Source of the DNA: Chamaea fasciata
Taxonomy: Eukaryota; Chordata; Aves; Passeriformes; Sylviidae
NCBI GenBank assembly: GCA_029207755.1
Contig: JARCOQ010000077.1
Span: forward strand, 310,001-374,000
DNA length: 64,000 nucleotides
Direction of reading: 5' to 3'
The position numbers were made by a program, and so were the translations under genes. Numbering within the stretch: position 1 is the stretch's first letter; the number at the start of each line of letters is the position of its first letter. The notes under the pieces are model-generated. The model was not told the DNA's origin, ran no database searches, and was given only the letters and a program-made list of their open reading frames with translations. Shown one piece after another: positions 1 through 11,684 of this stretch.

Positions 1-40
1 TGTTTCCAGGGGTAAGTAAAGTCAGCTGCCCAGGTGCCTG

Positions 41-2910
41 ATGTCAGTTTGCAGGTGTCTAAGTTTCCTCCATGGGAAGCCAGGCTTCCAGCTTGTGGCT
101 GCTTGCATCTGGAAATAATCCTGTTCCGTTCGGGATTGTAGGTGGCCGAGGCCTGGTGCCCGGCAGAGGGAGTTGGGCACAAAGGATGGCCTGTTTCCAG
201 GGGTAAGTAAAGTCAGCTGCCCAGGTGCCTGATGTCAGTTTGTAGCAGGCCTTTGGCCCTCCAAGGGAAGCTAATCTTCCAGTTTGTGGCAGCTTGCATC
301 TGGAAGAAATCCTGTTCCGTTCGGGATTGCAGGTGGCCGAGGACAGGTGCCCTGCTGAGGGAGTTGGGCACAAATGATGGCCTGTTTCCAGGGGTTAGTA
401 AAGTCAGCTGCCCAGGTGCCTTGAATCAGTTTGTAGCAGGCCTTTGGCCCTCCATGGGAAGCCAGGCTTCCAGCTTGTGGCAGCTTGCATCTTGAAGAAA
501 TCCTGTTCCGTTTGGGATTGTAGGTGGCCGAGGCCTGGTGCCCTGCTGCAGGAGTTGGGAACAAAGGATGGCCTGTTTCCAGGGGTAAGTAAAGTCAGCT
601 GCCCAGGTGCCTGATGTCAGTTTGTAGGAGGCCTTTGGCCCTCCATGGGAAGCCAGGCTTCCAGCTTGTGGCAGCTTGCATCTGGAAGAAATCCTGTTCC
701 GTGTGGGATCGTAGGTGACCGAGGCCTGGTGCACGGCTGTGGGAGTTGGGCACAAATGAGAACCTGTTTCCAGGGATAAGTAAAGTCAGCTGCCCAGGTG
801 CCTGATGTCAGTTTGTAGCAGGCCTTTGGCCCTCCAAGGGAAGCCAGGCTTCCAGCTTGTGGCAGCTTGCATCTGGAAGAAATCCTGTTCCGTTCGGGAT
901 TGTAGGTGGCCGAGGACAGGTGCCCGGCAGAGGGAGTTGGGAACAAAGGATGGCCTGTTTCCAGGGGTAAGTAAAGTCAGCTGCCCAGGTTCCTGATGTC
1001 AGTTTGTAAGAGGCCTTTGGCCCTCCAAGGGAAGCCAGGCTTCCAGCTTGTGGCAGCTTGCATCTGGAAGAAATCCTGTTCCGTTCGGGATTGTAGGTGG
1101 CCGAGACCAGGTGCCCGGCAGAGGGAGTTGGGCACAAAGGATGGCCTGTTTCCAGGGGTAAGTAAAGTCAGCTGCCCAGGTGCCTGATGTCAGTTTGTAG
1201 GAGGCCTTTGGCCCTCCATGGGAAGCCAGGCTTCCAGCTTGTGGCAGCTTGCATCTGGAAGAAATCCTGTTCCGTTTGGGATTGTAGGTGGCCGAGGCCT
1301 GGTGCCCGGCAGAGGGAGTTGGGCACAAATGATGGCCTGTTTCCAGGGGTAAGTAAAGTCAGCTGCCCAGGTGCCTGATGTCAGTTTGTAGGAGGACTTT
1401 GGCCCTTCAAGGGAAACTAGTCTTCCAGTTTGTGGCAGCTTGCATCTGGAAGAAATCCTGTTCCATTCGGGATTGTAGGTGGCCGAGGCCAGGTGCCCGG
1501 CAGAGGGAGTTGGGCACAAATGATGGCCTGTTTCCAGGGGTAAGTAAAGTCAGCTGCCCAGGTGCCTGATGTCAGTTTGTAGGAGGCCTTTGACCCTCCA
1601 AGAGCAGCCAGGCTTCCAGCTTGTGGCAGCTTGCATCTGGAAGAAATCCTGTTCCGTTTGGGATCGTAGGTGGCCGAGGCCTGGTGTCCGGCTAAAGGAG
1701 TTGGGAACAAAGGATGGCCTGTTTCCAGGGTTAAGTAAAGTTAGCTGCCCAGGTACTTGGTGGCAGTTTGTAGGAGGCCTTTGGCCATCCAAGGGAAGCT
1801 AGTCTTCCAGTTTGTGGCTGCTTGCATCTGGAAGAAATCCTGTTCTATTTGGGAATGTAGGTGGCCGAGGCCTGCTGCCCGGCAGAGGGAGTTGGGCACA
1901 AAGGATGGCCTGTTTCCAGAGGTAAGTAAATTCAGCTGCCCAGGTGCCTGATGTCAGTTTGTAGGAGGACTTTGGCCCTCCAAGAAAAGCTAGTCTTCCA
2001 GTTTGTGGCAGCTTGCATCTGGAAGAAATGCTGTTCTGCTCGGGATTGTAGGTGGCCGAGGCCACGTGCCTGGCAGAGGGAGTTGGGCACAAATGATGGC
2101 CTGTTTCCAGGGGTAAATAAAGTCAGCTGCCCAGGTGCCTGATGTCAGTTTGTAGCAGGCCTTTGGCCCTCCATGGGAAGCCAGGCTTCCAGTTTGTGGC
2201 AGCTTGCATCTGGAAGAAATCCTGTTCCGTTCGGGATTGTAGGTGGCCGAGGCCAGGTGCCCGGCAGTGGAAATTGGGCACAAAGGATGGCCTGTTTCCA
2301 GGGGTAAGTAAAGTCTGCTGCCCAGGTGCCTGATGTCAGTTTGTAGGAGGCCTTTGGCCCTCCAAGGGAAGCCAGGCTTCCAGCTTGTGGCTGCTTGCAT
2401 CTGGAAGAAATCCTGTTCCGTTTGGGATTGTCGGTGGCCGAGGCCTGGTGCCCGGCAGACGGAGTTGGGCACAAATGATGATGATGACCTGTTTCCAGGG
2501 GTAAGTAAAGTCAGCTGCCCAGGTGCCTGATGTCAGTTTGTAGTAGGCATTTGGCTTTTCAAGGGAAACTAGTCTTCCAGTTTGTGGCAGCTTGCATCGC
2601 GAAGAAATCCTGTTCCGTTCGAATTGTAGGTGGCCGAGGCCAGGTGCCCGGCAGAGGGAGTTGGGCACAAATGATGGCCGGTTTCCAGGGGTAAGTAAAG
2701 TCAGCAGCCCAGGTGCCTGATGTCAGTTTGTAGGAGGCCTTTGGCCCTCCAAGGGAAGCCAGGCTTCCAGCTTGTGGCAGCTTGCATCTGGAAGAAATCC
2801 TGTTCCGTTCGGGATTGTAGGTGGCCGGAGCCGGGTGCCCTGCTGAGGGAGTAGGGAACAAATGATGGCCTGTTTCCAGGGGTAAGTAAAGTCAGCTTCC
2901 CAGGTGCCTG
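41..2910 (+). repeat. 15-monomer higher-order unit, copy 1 (2870 bp)
   Basis: Monomers m1-m15 start at 41, 232, 423, 614, 805, 996, 1187, 1378, 1569, 1760, 1951, 2142, 2333, 2530 and 2720. Diagnostic marks: m1 GCAGGTGTCTAAG and GGAAATAATCC; m3 starts with GAATCAG; m4 GTGCACGGCTGTGG and AAATGAGAACC; m6 GTAAGAGG; m8 GGAGGACTTTGGCCC; m9 AGAGCAGCC; m10 CTATTTGGGAATG; m11 CCACGTGCCTGG; m13 four ATG units (197 bp); m14 AGTAGGCATTTGG with CGCGAAG and one base missing in TTCGAATTG (190 bp); m15 GCCGGAGCCGGG. The order repeats from 2911. Private differences from copy 2 include GATTGCAGG rather than GATTGTAGG in m2 and GAGACC rather than GAGGCC in m6. Confidence 0.96.
2475..2486 (+). repeat. (ATG)4 microsatellite within m13
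   Basis: Ordinary monomers read CAAATGATGGCC here; m13 has two extra ATG units, making it 197 bp. This is the only trinucleotide expansion I saw in the array. It marks m13 and recurs at the same place in the second 15-mer. Confidence 0.9.
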
Positions 2911-5779
2911 ATGTCAGTTTGCAGGTGTCTAAGTTTCCTCCATGGGAAGCCAGGCTTCCAGCTTGTGGCTGCTTGCATCTGGAAATAATCCTGTTCCGTT
3001 CGGGATTGTAGGTGGCCGAGGCCTGGTGCCCGGCAGAGGGAGTTGGGCACAAAGGATGGCCTGTTTCCAGGGGTAAGTAAAGTCAGCTGCCCAGGTGCCT
3101 GATGTCAGTTTGTAGCAGGCCTTTGGCCCTCCAAGGGAAGCTAATCTTCCAGTTTGTGGCAGCTTGCATCTGGAAGAAATCCTGTTCCGTTCGGGATTGT
3201 AGGTGGCCGAGGACAGGTGCCCTGCTGAGGGAGTTGGGCACAAATGATGGCCTGTTTCCAGGGGTTAGTAAAGTCAGCTGCCCAGGTGCCTTGAATCAGT
3301 TTGTAGCAGGCCTTGGCCCTCCATGGGAAGCCAGGCTTCCAGCTTGTGGCAGCTTGCATCTTGAAGAAATCCTGTTCCGTTTGGGATTGTAGGTGGCCGA
3401 GGCCTGGTGCCCTGCTGCAGGAGTTGGGAACAAAGGATGGCCTGTTTCCAGGGGTAAGTAAAGTCAGCTGCCCAGGTGCCTGATGTCAGTTTGTAGGAGG
3501 CCTTTGGCCCTCCATGGGAAGCCAGGCTTCCAGCTTGTGGCAGCTTGCATCTGGAAGAAATCCTGTTCCGTTTGGGATCGTAGGTGACCGAGGCCTGGTG
3601 CACGGCTGTGGGAGTTGGGCACAAATGAGAACCTGTTTCCAGGGATAAGTAAAGTCAGCTGCCCAGGTGCCTGATGTCAGTTTGTAGCAGGCCTTTGGCC
3701 CTCCAAGGGAAGCCAGGCTTCCAGCTTGTGGCAGCTTGCATCTGGAAGAAATCCTGTTCCGTTCGGGATTGTAGGTGGCCGAGGACAGGTGCCCGGCAGA
3801 GGGAGTTGGGAACAAAGGATGGCCTGTTTCCAGGGGTAAGTAAAGTCAGCTGCCCAGGTTCCTGATGTCAGTTTGTAAGAGGCCTTTGGCCCTCCAAGGG
3901 AAGCCAGGCTTCCAGCTTGTGGCAGCTTGCATCTGGAAGAAATCCTGTTCCGTTCGGGATTGTAGGTGGCCGAGGCCAGGTGCCCGGCAGAGGGAGTTGG
4001 GCAAAAAGGATGGCCTGTTTCCAGGGGTAAGTAAAGTCAGCTGCCCAGGTGCCTGATGTCAGTTTGTAGGAGGCCTTTGGCCCTCCATGGGAAGCCAGGC
4101 TTCCAGCTTGTGGCAGCTTGCATCTGGAAGAAATCCTGTTCCGTTTGGGATTGTAGGTGGCCGAGGCCTGGTGCCCGGCAGAGGGAGTTGGGCACAAATG
4201 ATGGCCTGTTTCCAGGGGTAAGTAAAGTCAGCTGCCCAGGTGCCTGATGTCAGTTTGTAGGAGGACTTTGGCCCTTCAAGGGAAACTAGTCTTCCAGTTT
4301 GTGGCAGCTTGCATCTGGAAGAAATCCTGTTCCATTCGGGATTGTACGTGGCCGAGGCCAGGTGCCCGGCAGAGGGAGTTGGGCACAAATGATGGCCTGT
4401 TTCCAGGGGTAAGTAAAGTCAGCTGCCCAGGTGCCTGATGTCAGTTTGTAGGAGGCCTTTGACCCTCCAAGAGCAGCCAGGCTTCCAGCTTGTGGCAGCT
4501 TGCATCTGGAAGAAATCCTGTTCCGTTTGGGATCGTAGGTGGCCGAGGCCTGGTGTCCGGCTAAAGGAGTTGGGAACAAAGGATGGCCTGTTTCCAGGGT
4601 TAAGTAAAGTTAGCTGCCCAGGTACTTGGTGGCAGTTTGTAGGAGGCCTTTGGCCATCCAAGGGAAGCTAGTCTTCCAGTTTGTGGTTGCTTGCATCTGG
4701 AAGAAATCCTGTTCTATTTGGGAATGTAGGTGGCCGAGGCCTGCTGCCCGGCAGAGGGAGTTGGGCACAAAGGATGGCCTGTTTCCAGAGGTAAGTAAAT
4801 TCAGCTGCCCAGGTGCCTGATGTCAGTTTGTAGGAGGACTTTGGCCCTCCAAGAAAAGCTAGTCTTCCAGTTTGTGGCAGCTTGCATCTGGAAGAAATGC
4901 TGTTCTGCTCGGGATTGTAGGTGGCCGAGGCCACGTGCCTGGCAGAGGGAGTTGGGCACAAATGATGGCCTGTTTCCAGGGGTAAGTAAAGTCAGCTGCC
5001 CAGGTGCCTGATGTCAGTTTGTAGCAGGCCTTTGGCCCTCCATGGGAAGCCAGGCTTCCAGTTTGTGGCAGCTTGCATCTGGAAGAAATCCTGTTCCGTT
5101 CGGGATTGTAGGTGGCCGAGGCCAGGTGCCCGGCAGAGGAAATTGGGCACAAAGGATGGCCTGTTTCCAGGGGTAAGTAAAGTCTGCTGCCCAGGTGCCT
5201 GATGTCAGTTTGTAGGAGGCCTTTGGCCCTCCAAGGGAAGCCAGGCTTCCAGCTTGTGGCTGCTTGCATCTGGAAGAAATCCTGTTCCGTTTGGGATTGT
5301 CGGTGGCCGAGGCCTGCTGCTCGGCAGAGGGAGTTGGGCACAAATGATGATGATGACCTGTTTCCAGGGGTAAGTAAAGTCAGCTGCCCAGGTGCCTGAT
5401 GTCAGTTTGTAGTAGGCATTTGGCTTTTCAAGGGAAACTAGTCTTCCAGTTTGTGGCAGCTTGCATCGCGAAGAAATCCTGTTCCGTTCGAATTGTAGGT
5501 GGCCGAGGCCAGGTGCCCGGCAGAGGGAGTTGGGCACAAATGATGGCCTGTTTCCAGGGGTAAGTAAAGTCAGCAGCCCAGGTGCCTGATGTCAGTTTGT
5601 AGGAGGCCTTTGGCCCTCCAAGGGAAGCCAGGCTTCCAGCTTGTGGCAGCTTGCATCTGGAAGAAATCCTGTTCCGTTCGGGATTGTAGGTGGCCGGAGC
5701 CGGGTGCCCTGCTGAGGGAGTAGGGAACAAATGATGGCCTGTTTCCAGGGGTAAGTAAAGTCAGCTGCCCAGGTGCCTG
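2911..5779 (+). repeat. 15-monomer higher-order unit, copy 2 (2869 bp)
   Basis: The same order m1-m15 as in the preceding unit, with starts at 2911, 3102, 3293, 3483, 3674, 3865, 4056, 4247, 4438, 4629, 4820, 5011, 5202, 5399 and 5589. It is 1 bp shorter because m3 has lost a T (GGCCTTGGCCC near 3310), a deletion shared with the third, truncated unit and with the unit at 13605 but not with copy 1. The shared deletion places these three closer to each other than to copy 1. Confidence 0.96.
5344..5355 (+). repeat. (ATG)4 microsatellite within m13, second copy
   Basis: Same two-unit ATG expansion as at 2475, at the same monomer position. It has no third occurrence because m13 is deleted from the truncated 15-mers. 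Confidence 0.9.
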
Positions 5780-7114
5780 ATGTCAGTTTGCAGGTGTCTA
5801 AGTTTCCTCCATGGGAAGCCAGGCTTCCAGCTTGTGGCTGCTTGCATCTGGAAATAATCCTGTTCCGTTCGGGATTGTAGGTGGCCGAGGCCTGGTGCCC
5901 GGCAGAGGGAGTTGGGCACAAAGGATGGCCTGTTTCCAGGGGTAAGTAAAGTCAGCTGCCCAGGTGCCTGATGTCAGTTTGTAGCAGGCCTTTGGCCCTC
6001 CAAGGGAAGCTAATCTTCCAGTTTGTGGCAGCTTGCATCTGGAAGAAATCCTGTTCCGTTCGGGATTGTAGGTGGCCGAGGACAGGTGCCCTGCTGAGGG
6101 AGTTGGGCACAAATGATGGCCTGTTTCCAGGGGTTAGTAAAGTCAGCTGCCCAGGTGCCTTGAATCAGTTTGTAGCAGGCCTTGGCCCTCCATGGGAAGC
6201 CAGGCTTCCAGCTTGTGGCAGCTTGCATCTTGAAGAAATCCTGTTCCGTTTGGGATTGTAGGTGGCCGAGGCCTGGTGCCCTGCTGCAGGAGTTGGGAAC
6301 AAAGGATGGCCTCTTTCCAGGGGTAAGTAAAGTCAGCTGCCCAGGTGCCTGATGTCAGTTTGTAGGAGGCCTTTGGCCCTCCATGGGAAGCCAGGCTTCC
6401 AGCTTGTGGCAGCTTGCATCTGGAAGAAATCCTGTTCCGTTTGGGATCGTAGGTGACCGAGGCCTGGTGCACGGCTGTGGGAGTTGGGCACAAATGAGAA
6501 CCTGTTTCCAGGGATAAGTAAAGTCAGCTGCCCAGGTGCCTGATGTCAGTTTGTAGCAGGCCTTTGGCCCTCCAAGGGAAGCCAGGCTTCCAGCTTGTGG
6601 CAGCTTGCATCGGGAAGAAATCCTGTTCCGTTCGGGATTGTAGGTGGCCGAGGACAGGTGCCCGGCAGAGGGAGTTGGGAACAAAGGATGGCCTGTTTCC
6701 AGGGGTAAGTAAAGTCAGCTGCCCAGGTGCCTGATGTCAGTTTGTAGTAGGCATTTGGCTTTTCAAGGGAAACTAGTCTTCCAGTTTGTGGCAGCTTGCA
6801 TCGCGAAGAAATCCTGTTCCGTTCGAATTGTAGGTGGTCGAGGCCAGGTGCCCGGCAGAGGGAGTTGGGCACAAATGATGGCCTGTTTCCAGGGGTAAGT
6901 AAAGTCAGCTGCCCAGGTGCCTGATGTCAGTTTGTAGGAGGCCTTTGGCCCTCCAAGGGAAGCCAGGCTTCCAGCTTGTGGCAGCTTGCATCTGGAAGAA
7001 ATCCTGTTCCGTTCGGGATTGTAGGTGGCCGGAGCCGGGTGCCCTGCTGAGGGAGTAGGGAACAAATGATGGCCTGTTTCCAGGGGTAAGTAAAGTCAGC
7101 TGCCCAGGTGCCTG
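5780..7114 (+). repeat. Truncated 15-mer: m1-m5, m14, m15
   Basis: Monomers start at 5780, 5971, 6162, 6352, 6543, 6734 and 6924. The first five match m1-m5; the next two match m14 (AGTAGGCATTTGG, CGCGAAG) and m15 (GCCGGAGCCGGG). Eight monomers, m6-m13, are missing in register. The same truncated unit recurs at 13605-14939, so the deletion came before the larger duplication. Confidence 0.93.
6543..6733 (+). repeat. Hybrid monomer m5/m13 at the m6-m13 deletion
   Basis: The body is m5 (GAGGACAGGTGCC, GGGAACAAAGGATGG), but the last bases read CCAGGTGCCTG as in m13, whereas m5 elsewhere ends CCAGGTTCCTG. m13 differs from m5 upstream at its ATG expansion, so the switch lies between about 6690 and 6729. 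This is what an unequal homologous exchange would leave. Confidence 0.8.
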
Positions 7115-7687
7115 ATGTCAGTTTGTAGCAGGCCTTTGGCCCTCCAAGGGAAGCTAATCTTCCAGTTTGTGGCAGCTTGCATCTGGAAGAAATCCTGTTC
7201 CGTTCGGGATTGTAGGTGGCCGAGGCCAGGTGCCCGGCAGAGGGAGTTGGGCACAAATGCTGGCCTGTTTCCAGGGGTTAGTAAAGTCAGCTGCCCAGGT
7301 GCCTTGAATCAGTTTGTAGCAGGCCTTTGGCCCTCCATGGGAAGCCAGACTTTCAGCTTGTGGCAGCTTGCATCTTGAAGAAATCCTGTTCCGTTTGGGA
7401 TTGTAGGTGGCCGAGGCCTGGTGCCCTGCTGCAGGAGTTGGGAACAAAGGATGGCCTGTTTCCAGGGGTAAGTAAAGTCAGCTGCCCAGGTGCCTGATGT
7501 CAGTTTGTAGGAGGCCTTTGGCCCTCCAAGGGAAGCCAGGCTTCCAGCTTGTGGCAGCTTGCATCTGGAAGAAATCCTGTTCCGTTTGGGATCGTAGGTG
7601 ACCGAGGCCTGGTGCACGGCTGTGGGAGTTGGGCAAAAATGAGAACCTGTTTCCAGGGATAAGTAAAGTCAGCTGCCCAGGTGCCTG
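7115..7687 (+). repeat. Three monomers related to m2, m3 and m4
   Basis: Starts at 7115, 7306 and 7497. The first begins like m2 (GAAGCTAATC) but ends with GCCAGGTGCCCGG rather than the m2 ending; it follows m15 directly, so m1 is skipped. The second is m3-like (GAATCAG start, without the 1-bp loss seen in copies 2 and 3). The third is m4-like with GGGCAAAAATGAG. The block recurs at 14940-15512. Confidence 0.9.
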
Positions 7688-7878
7688 ATGTCAGTTTGTA
7701 GCAGGCCTTTGGCTCTCCAAGTGATGCTAGTCTTCCTGTTCAATGCAGCTTCCATCTGGAAAAAATCCTATTCCGTTCAAGATTGTAGGTTCCCGAAGCC
7801 AGGTGCCCAGCAGAGGGAGTTGGGCACAAAGGATGGCCTGTTTTCAGAGGTAAGTAAAGTCAGCTGCCCAGGTGCCTG
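7688..7878 (+). repeat. Q monomer, most divergent type (representative)
   Basis: Q differs from other monomers over about 100 bp: CTCTCCAAGTGATGC, CTTCCTGTTCAATGCAGC, TTCCATCTGGAAAAAATCC and GTAGGTTCCC. Its 3' end is ordinary. I find 18 copies, starting at 7688, 9406, 15513, 17041, 21049, 25056, 26201, 28299, 30589, 33071, 33834, 36316, 36888, 38033, 43186, 48529, 57120 and 62085. It contains the compact perfect palindrome TTCCATCTGGAA, which replaces the longer dyad of ordinary monomers. Confidence 0.92.
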
Positions 7879-9405
7879 ATGTCAGTTTGCAGGAGGCCTT
7901 TGGCCCTCCAAGGCAAGCAAGTATTCCAGATTGTGGCAGCTTGCATCTGGAAGAAATCCTGTTCCATTTGGGATTTTAGGTGGCTGAGGCCAGGTGCCCG
8001 GCAGAGGGAGTTGGGCACAAATGATGGCCTGTTTCCAGGGGTAAGTAAAGTCAGCTGCCCAGGTGCCTGATGTCAGTTTGTAGCAGGCCTTTGGCCCTCC
8101 ATGGGATGCCAGGCTTCCAGCTTGTGGCAGCTTGCATCTGGAAGAAATCCTGTTCCGTTCGGCATTGCAGGTGTCCGGAGCCGGGTGGCCTGCTGAGGGA
8201 GTTGGGCACAAAGATGGCCTGTTTCCAGGGGTAAGTAAAGTCAGCTGCCCAGGTGCCTGATGTCAGTTTGTAGCAGGCCTTTGGCCCTCCATGGGAAGCC
8301 TGGCTTCCAGCTTGTGGCAGCTTGCATCTGGAAGAAATGCTGATCCGTTCGGGATTGTAGGTGGCCGAGGCCTGGTGCCCGGCAGAGGGAGTTGGGAACA
8401 AAGGATGGCCAGTTTCCAGGGGTAAGTAAAGTTAGCTGCCCAGGTGCCTGATGTCAGTTTGTAGGAGGCCTTTGGCCCTCCAAGGGAAGCTTGTCTTCCA
8501 GTTTGTGGCAGCTTGCATCTTGAAGAAATGCTGTTCTGCTCATGATTGTAGGTGGCCGAGGCCAGGTGCCCGGCAGAGGGAGTTGGGCACAAATGATGGC
8601 CTCTTTCCAGGGCTAAGTAAAGTCAGCTGCCCAGGTGCCTGATGTCAGTTTGTAGGAGGCCTTTGGCCCTCCATGGGAAGCCAGGCTTCCAGCTCGTGGC
8701 AGCTTGCATCTGGAAGAAATCCTGTTCCGTTCGGGATTGTAGGTGGCCGAGGCCAGGTGCTCAGCAGAGGGAGTTTGGCACAAATGATGGCCTGTTTCCA
8801 GGGGTAAGTAAAGTCAGCTGCCCAGGTGCCTGATGCCAGTTTGTAGGAGGCCTTTGGCCCTCCATGGGAAGCCAGGCTTCCAGCTTGTGGCAGCTTGCAT
8901 CTGGAAGAAATCCTGTTCCGTTTGGGATTGTAGGTGGCCGAGGCCTGCAGCTCGGCAGAGGGAGTTGGGCACAAATGATGGCCTGTTTCCAGGGGTAAGT
9001 AAAGTCAGCTGCCCAGGTGCCTGATGTCAGTTTGTAGGAGGACTTTGGCCCTTCAAGGGAAACTCGTCTTCCAGTTTGTGGCAGCTTGCATCTGGAAGAA
9101 ATCCTGTTCCATTCGGGATTGTAGGTGGCCGAGGCCAGGTGCCCGGCAGAGGGAGTTGGGCACAAATGATGGCCTGTTTCCAGTGGTAAGTAAAGTCAGC
9201 TGCCCAGGTGCCTGATGTAAGTTTGTAGGAGGCCTTTGACCCTCCAAGAGCAGCCAGGCTTCCAGCTTGTGGCAGCTTGCATCTGGAAGAAATCCTGTTC
9301 CGTTTGGGATCGTAGGTGACCGAGGCCTGGTGCCCGGCTGTGGGAGTTAGGCAAAAATGATGGCCTGTTTCCAGGGGTAAGTAAAGTCAGCTGCCCAGGT
9401 GCCTG
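7688..9405 (+). repeat. Nine-monomer block Q, S, T, U, V and m7/m8/m9-like
   Basis: Starts at 7688 (Q), 7879 (S), 8070 (T, 190 bp), 8260 (U), 8451 (V), 8642 (CTCAGCAGAGGGAGTTTGG), 8833 (m7-like, starting ATGCCAG), 9024 (m8-like) and 9215 (m9-like front with an m4-like GTAGGTGACCG back). It recurs at 15513 with T removed. Confidence 0.9.
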
Positions 9406-11546
9406 ATGTCAGTTTGTAGCAGGCCTTTGGCTCTCCAAGTGATGCTAGTCTTCCTGTTCAATGCAGCTTCCATCTGGAAAAAATCCTATTCCGTTCAAGA
9501 TTGTAGGTTCCCAAAGCCGGGTGCCCGGCAGAGGGAGTTGGGCACAAAGGATGGCCTGTTTCCAGGGGTAAGTAAAGTCAGCTGCCCAGGTGCCTTATGT
9601 CAGTTTGTAGGAGGCCTTTGGCCCTCCAAGGGAAGCCAGTCTTCCAGTTTGTGGCAGCTGGCATCTGGAAGAAATCCTGTCCATTCGGGATTATAGGTGG
9701 CCGAGGCCTGGTGCCCGACAGAGGGAGTTGGGCACAAAGATGGCCTGTTTCAAGGGATAAGTAAAGTCAGGTGCCCAGGTGCCTGATGTCAGTTTGTAGG
9801 AGGCCTTTGTCCCTGCAAGGGAAGCTAGTCTTCCAGTTTGTGGCAGCTTGCATCTGGAAGAAATCCTGTTCCGTTCGGGATTGTAGGTGGCCGAGGCCAG
9901 GTGTCCGGCAGAGGGAGTTGTTAAAAAAGGATGGCCTGTTTCCAGGGGTAAGTAAAGTTAGCTGCCCAGGTGCCTGATGTCAGTTTGTAGGAGGCCTTTG
10001 GCCCTCCAAGGGAAGCTAGTCTTCCAGTTTGTGGCAGCTTGCATCTGGAAGAAATGCTGTTCTGCTCATGATTGTAGGTGGCCGAGGCCAGGTGCCCGGC
10101 AGAGGGAGTTGGGCACAAATGATGGCCTGTTTCCAGGGGTAAGTAAAGTCAGCTGCCCAGGTGCCTGATGTCAGTCTGTAGGAGGCCTTTGGCCCTCCAT
10201 GGGAAGGTAGTCTTCCAGTTTGTGGCACCTTGCATCTGGAAGAAATACTTTTTCGTTCGGGATTGTAGGTGGCCGACGCCTGGTGCCCGGCAGAGGGAGT
10301 TGGGCACAAAGGATGGCCTGTTTTCAGAGGTAAGTAAAGTCAGCTGCCCAGGTGACTGATGTCAGTTTGCAGGAGGCCTTTGTCCCTCCAAGGCAAGCAA
10401 GTCTTCCAGATTGTGGCAGCTTGCATCTGGAAGAAATCCTGTTCCATTCGGGATTTTAGGTGGCTGAGGCCAGGTGCCCGGCAGAGGGAGTTGGGCACAA
10501 ATGATGGCCTGTTTCCAGGGGTAAGTAAAGTCAGCTGCCCAGGTGCCTGATGTCAGTTTGTAGCAGGCCTTTGGCCCTCCATGGGATGCCAGGCTTCCAG
10601 CTTGTGGCAGCTTGCATCTGGAAGAAATCCTGTTCCGTTCGGCATTGTAGGTGTCCGGAGCCGGGTGGCCTGCTGAGGGAGTTGGGCACAAATGATGGCC
10701 TGTTTCCAGGGGTAAGTAAAGTAAGCTGCCCAGGTGCCTGATGTCAGTTTGTAGGAGGCCTTTGGCCCTCCAAGGGAAGCTAGTCTTCCAGTTTGTGGCA
10801 GCTTGCATCTGGAAGAAATCCTGTTCCGTTCGGGATTATAGGTGGCCGAGGCCAGGTGCCCGGCAGAGGGAGTTGGGCACAAATGATGGCCTCTTTCAAG
10901 GGGTTAGTAAAGTCAGCTGCCCAGGTGCCTGATGTCAGTTTGTAGGAGGCCTTTGGCCCTCCAAGGGAAGCTAGTCTTCCAGTTTGTGGCAGCTTGCATC
11001 TGGAAGAAATCCTGTTCCATTCGGGATTGTAGGTGGCCGAGGCCTGGTGCCCGGCAGAGGGAGTTGGGCACAAAGATGGCCTGTTTCCAGGGGTAAGTAA
11101 AGTCAGCTGCCCAGGTGCCTGATGTCAGTTTGTAGGAGGACTTTGGCCCTCCAAGGGAAGCAAGTTTTCCAGTTTGTGGCAGCTTACATCTGGAAGAAAT
11201 CCTGTTCCGTTCTGGATTGTAGGTGGCCGACGCCAGGTGCCCGGCAGAGGAAATTGGGCACAAAGGATGGCCTGTTTCCAGGGGTAAGTAAAGTCAGCTG
11301 CCCAGGTGCCTGATGTCAGTTTGTAGTAGGCCTTTGGCCCTCCAAGGGAAGCCAGGCTTCCAGCTTGTGGCAGCTTTCATCTGGAAGAAATCCTGTTCCC
11401 TTTGGGATTGTAGGTGGCCGAGGCCTGGTGCCCGGCAGAGGGAGTTGGGCACAAATGATGGCCTGTTTCCAGGGCTAAGTAAGGTCAGCTGACCAGGTGC
11501 CTGATGTCAGTTTGTAGGAGGCCTTTGGCCCTGCAAGGGAAGCTAG

Positions 11547-11579
11547 TCTTCCAGTTTGTGGCAGCTTGCATCTGGAAGA
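11547..11579. other. Dyad symmetry TCTTCCAG / CTGGAAGA (representative)
   Basis: Perfect 8-bp inverted repeat with a 17-nt spacer. The same arms, or the inner 7-bp CTTCCAG/CTGGAAG where the preceding base is G, occur in most monomers. Monomers with CTTGAAG, CGCGAAG or GGAAATA break it. Inference: it could extrude as a hairpin or be read by a dimeric protein; this is not shown by sequence alone. Confidence 0.8.
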
Positions 11580-11605
11580 AATCCTGTTCCGTTCGGGATT
11601 GTAGG

Positions 11606-11617
11606 TGGCCGAGGCCA
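11606..11617. other. Dyad symmetry TGGCC-GA-GGCCA (representative)
   Basis: Perfect 5-bp arms around a 2-nt spacer. It is complete in monomers reading GAGGCCAGG and reduced to GGCC/GGCC in those reading GAGGCCTGG. It contains one CpG. Confidence 0.75.
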
Positions 11618-11684
11618 GGTGCCCGGCAGAGGGAGTTGGGAACAAATGATGGCCTGTTTCCAGGGGTAAGTAAAGTTAGCTGCC

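Noticed and set aside
9921..9950. GTTGTTAAAAAAGG as a poly-A signal or integration scar
   Set aside because: It is a few base changes within a normal-length monomer, repeated at the same place in all 21-mers; no insertion is present.
11584..11606. CENP-B box
   Set aside because: The TTCGGGATTGTAGG stretch matches only the leading TTCG of TTCGnnnnAnnCGGG. Variants with TTCGAATTG, TTCGGCATTG or TTCCCGAAGCCGGG also fail in spacing or key bases.
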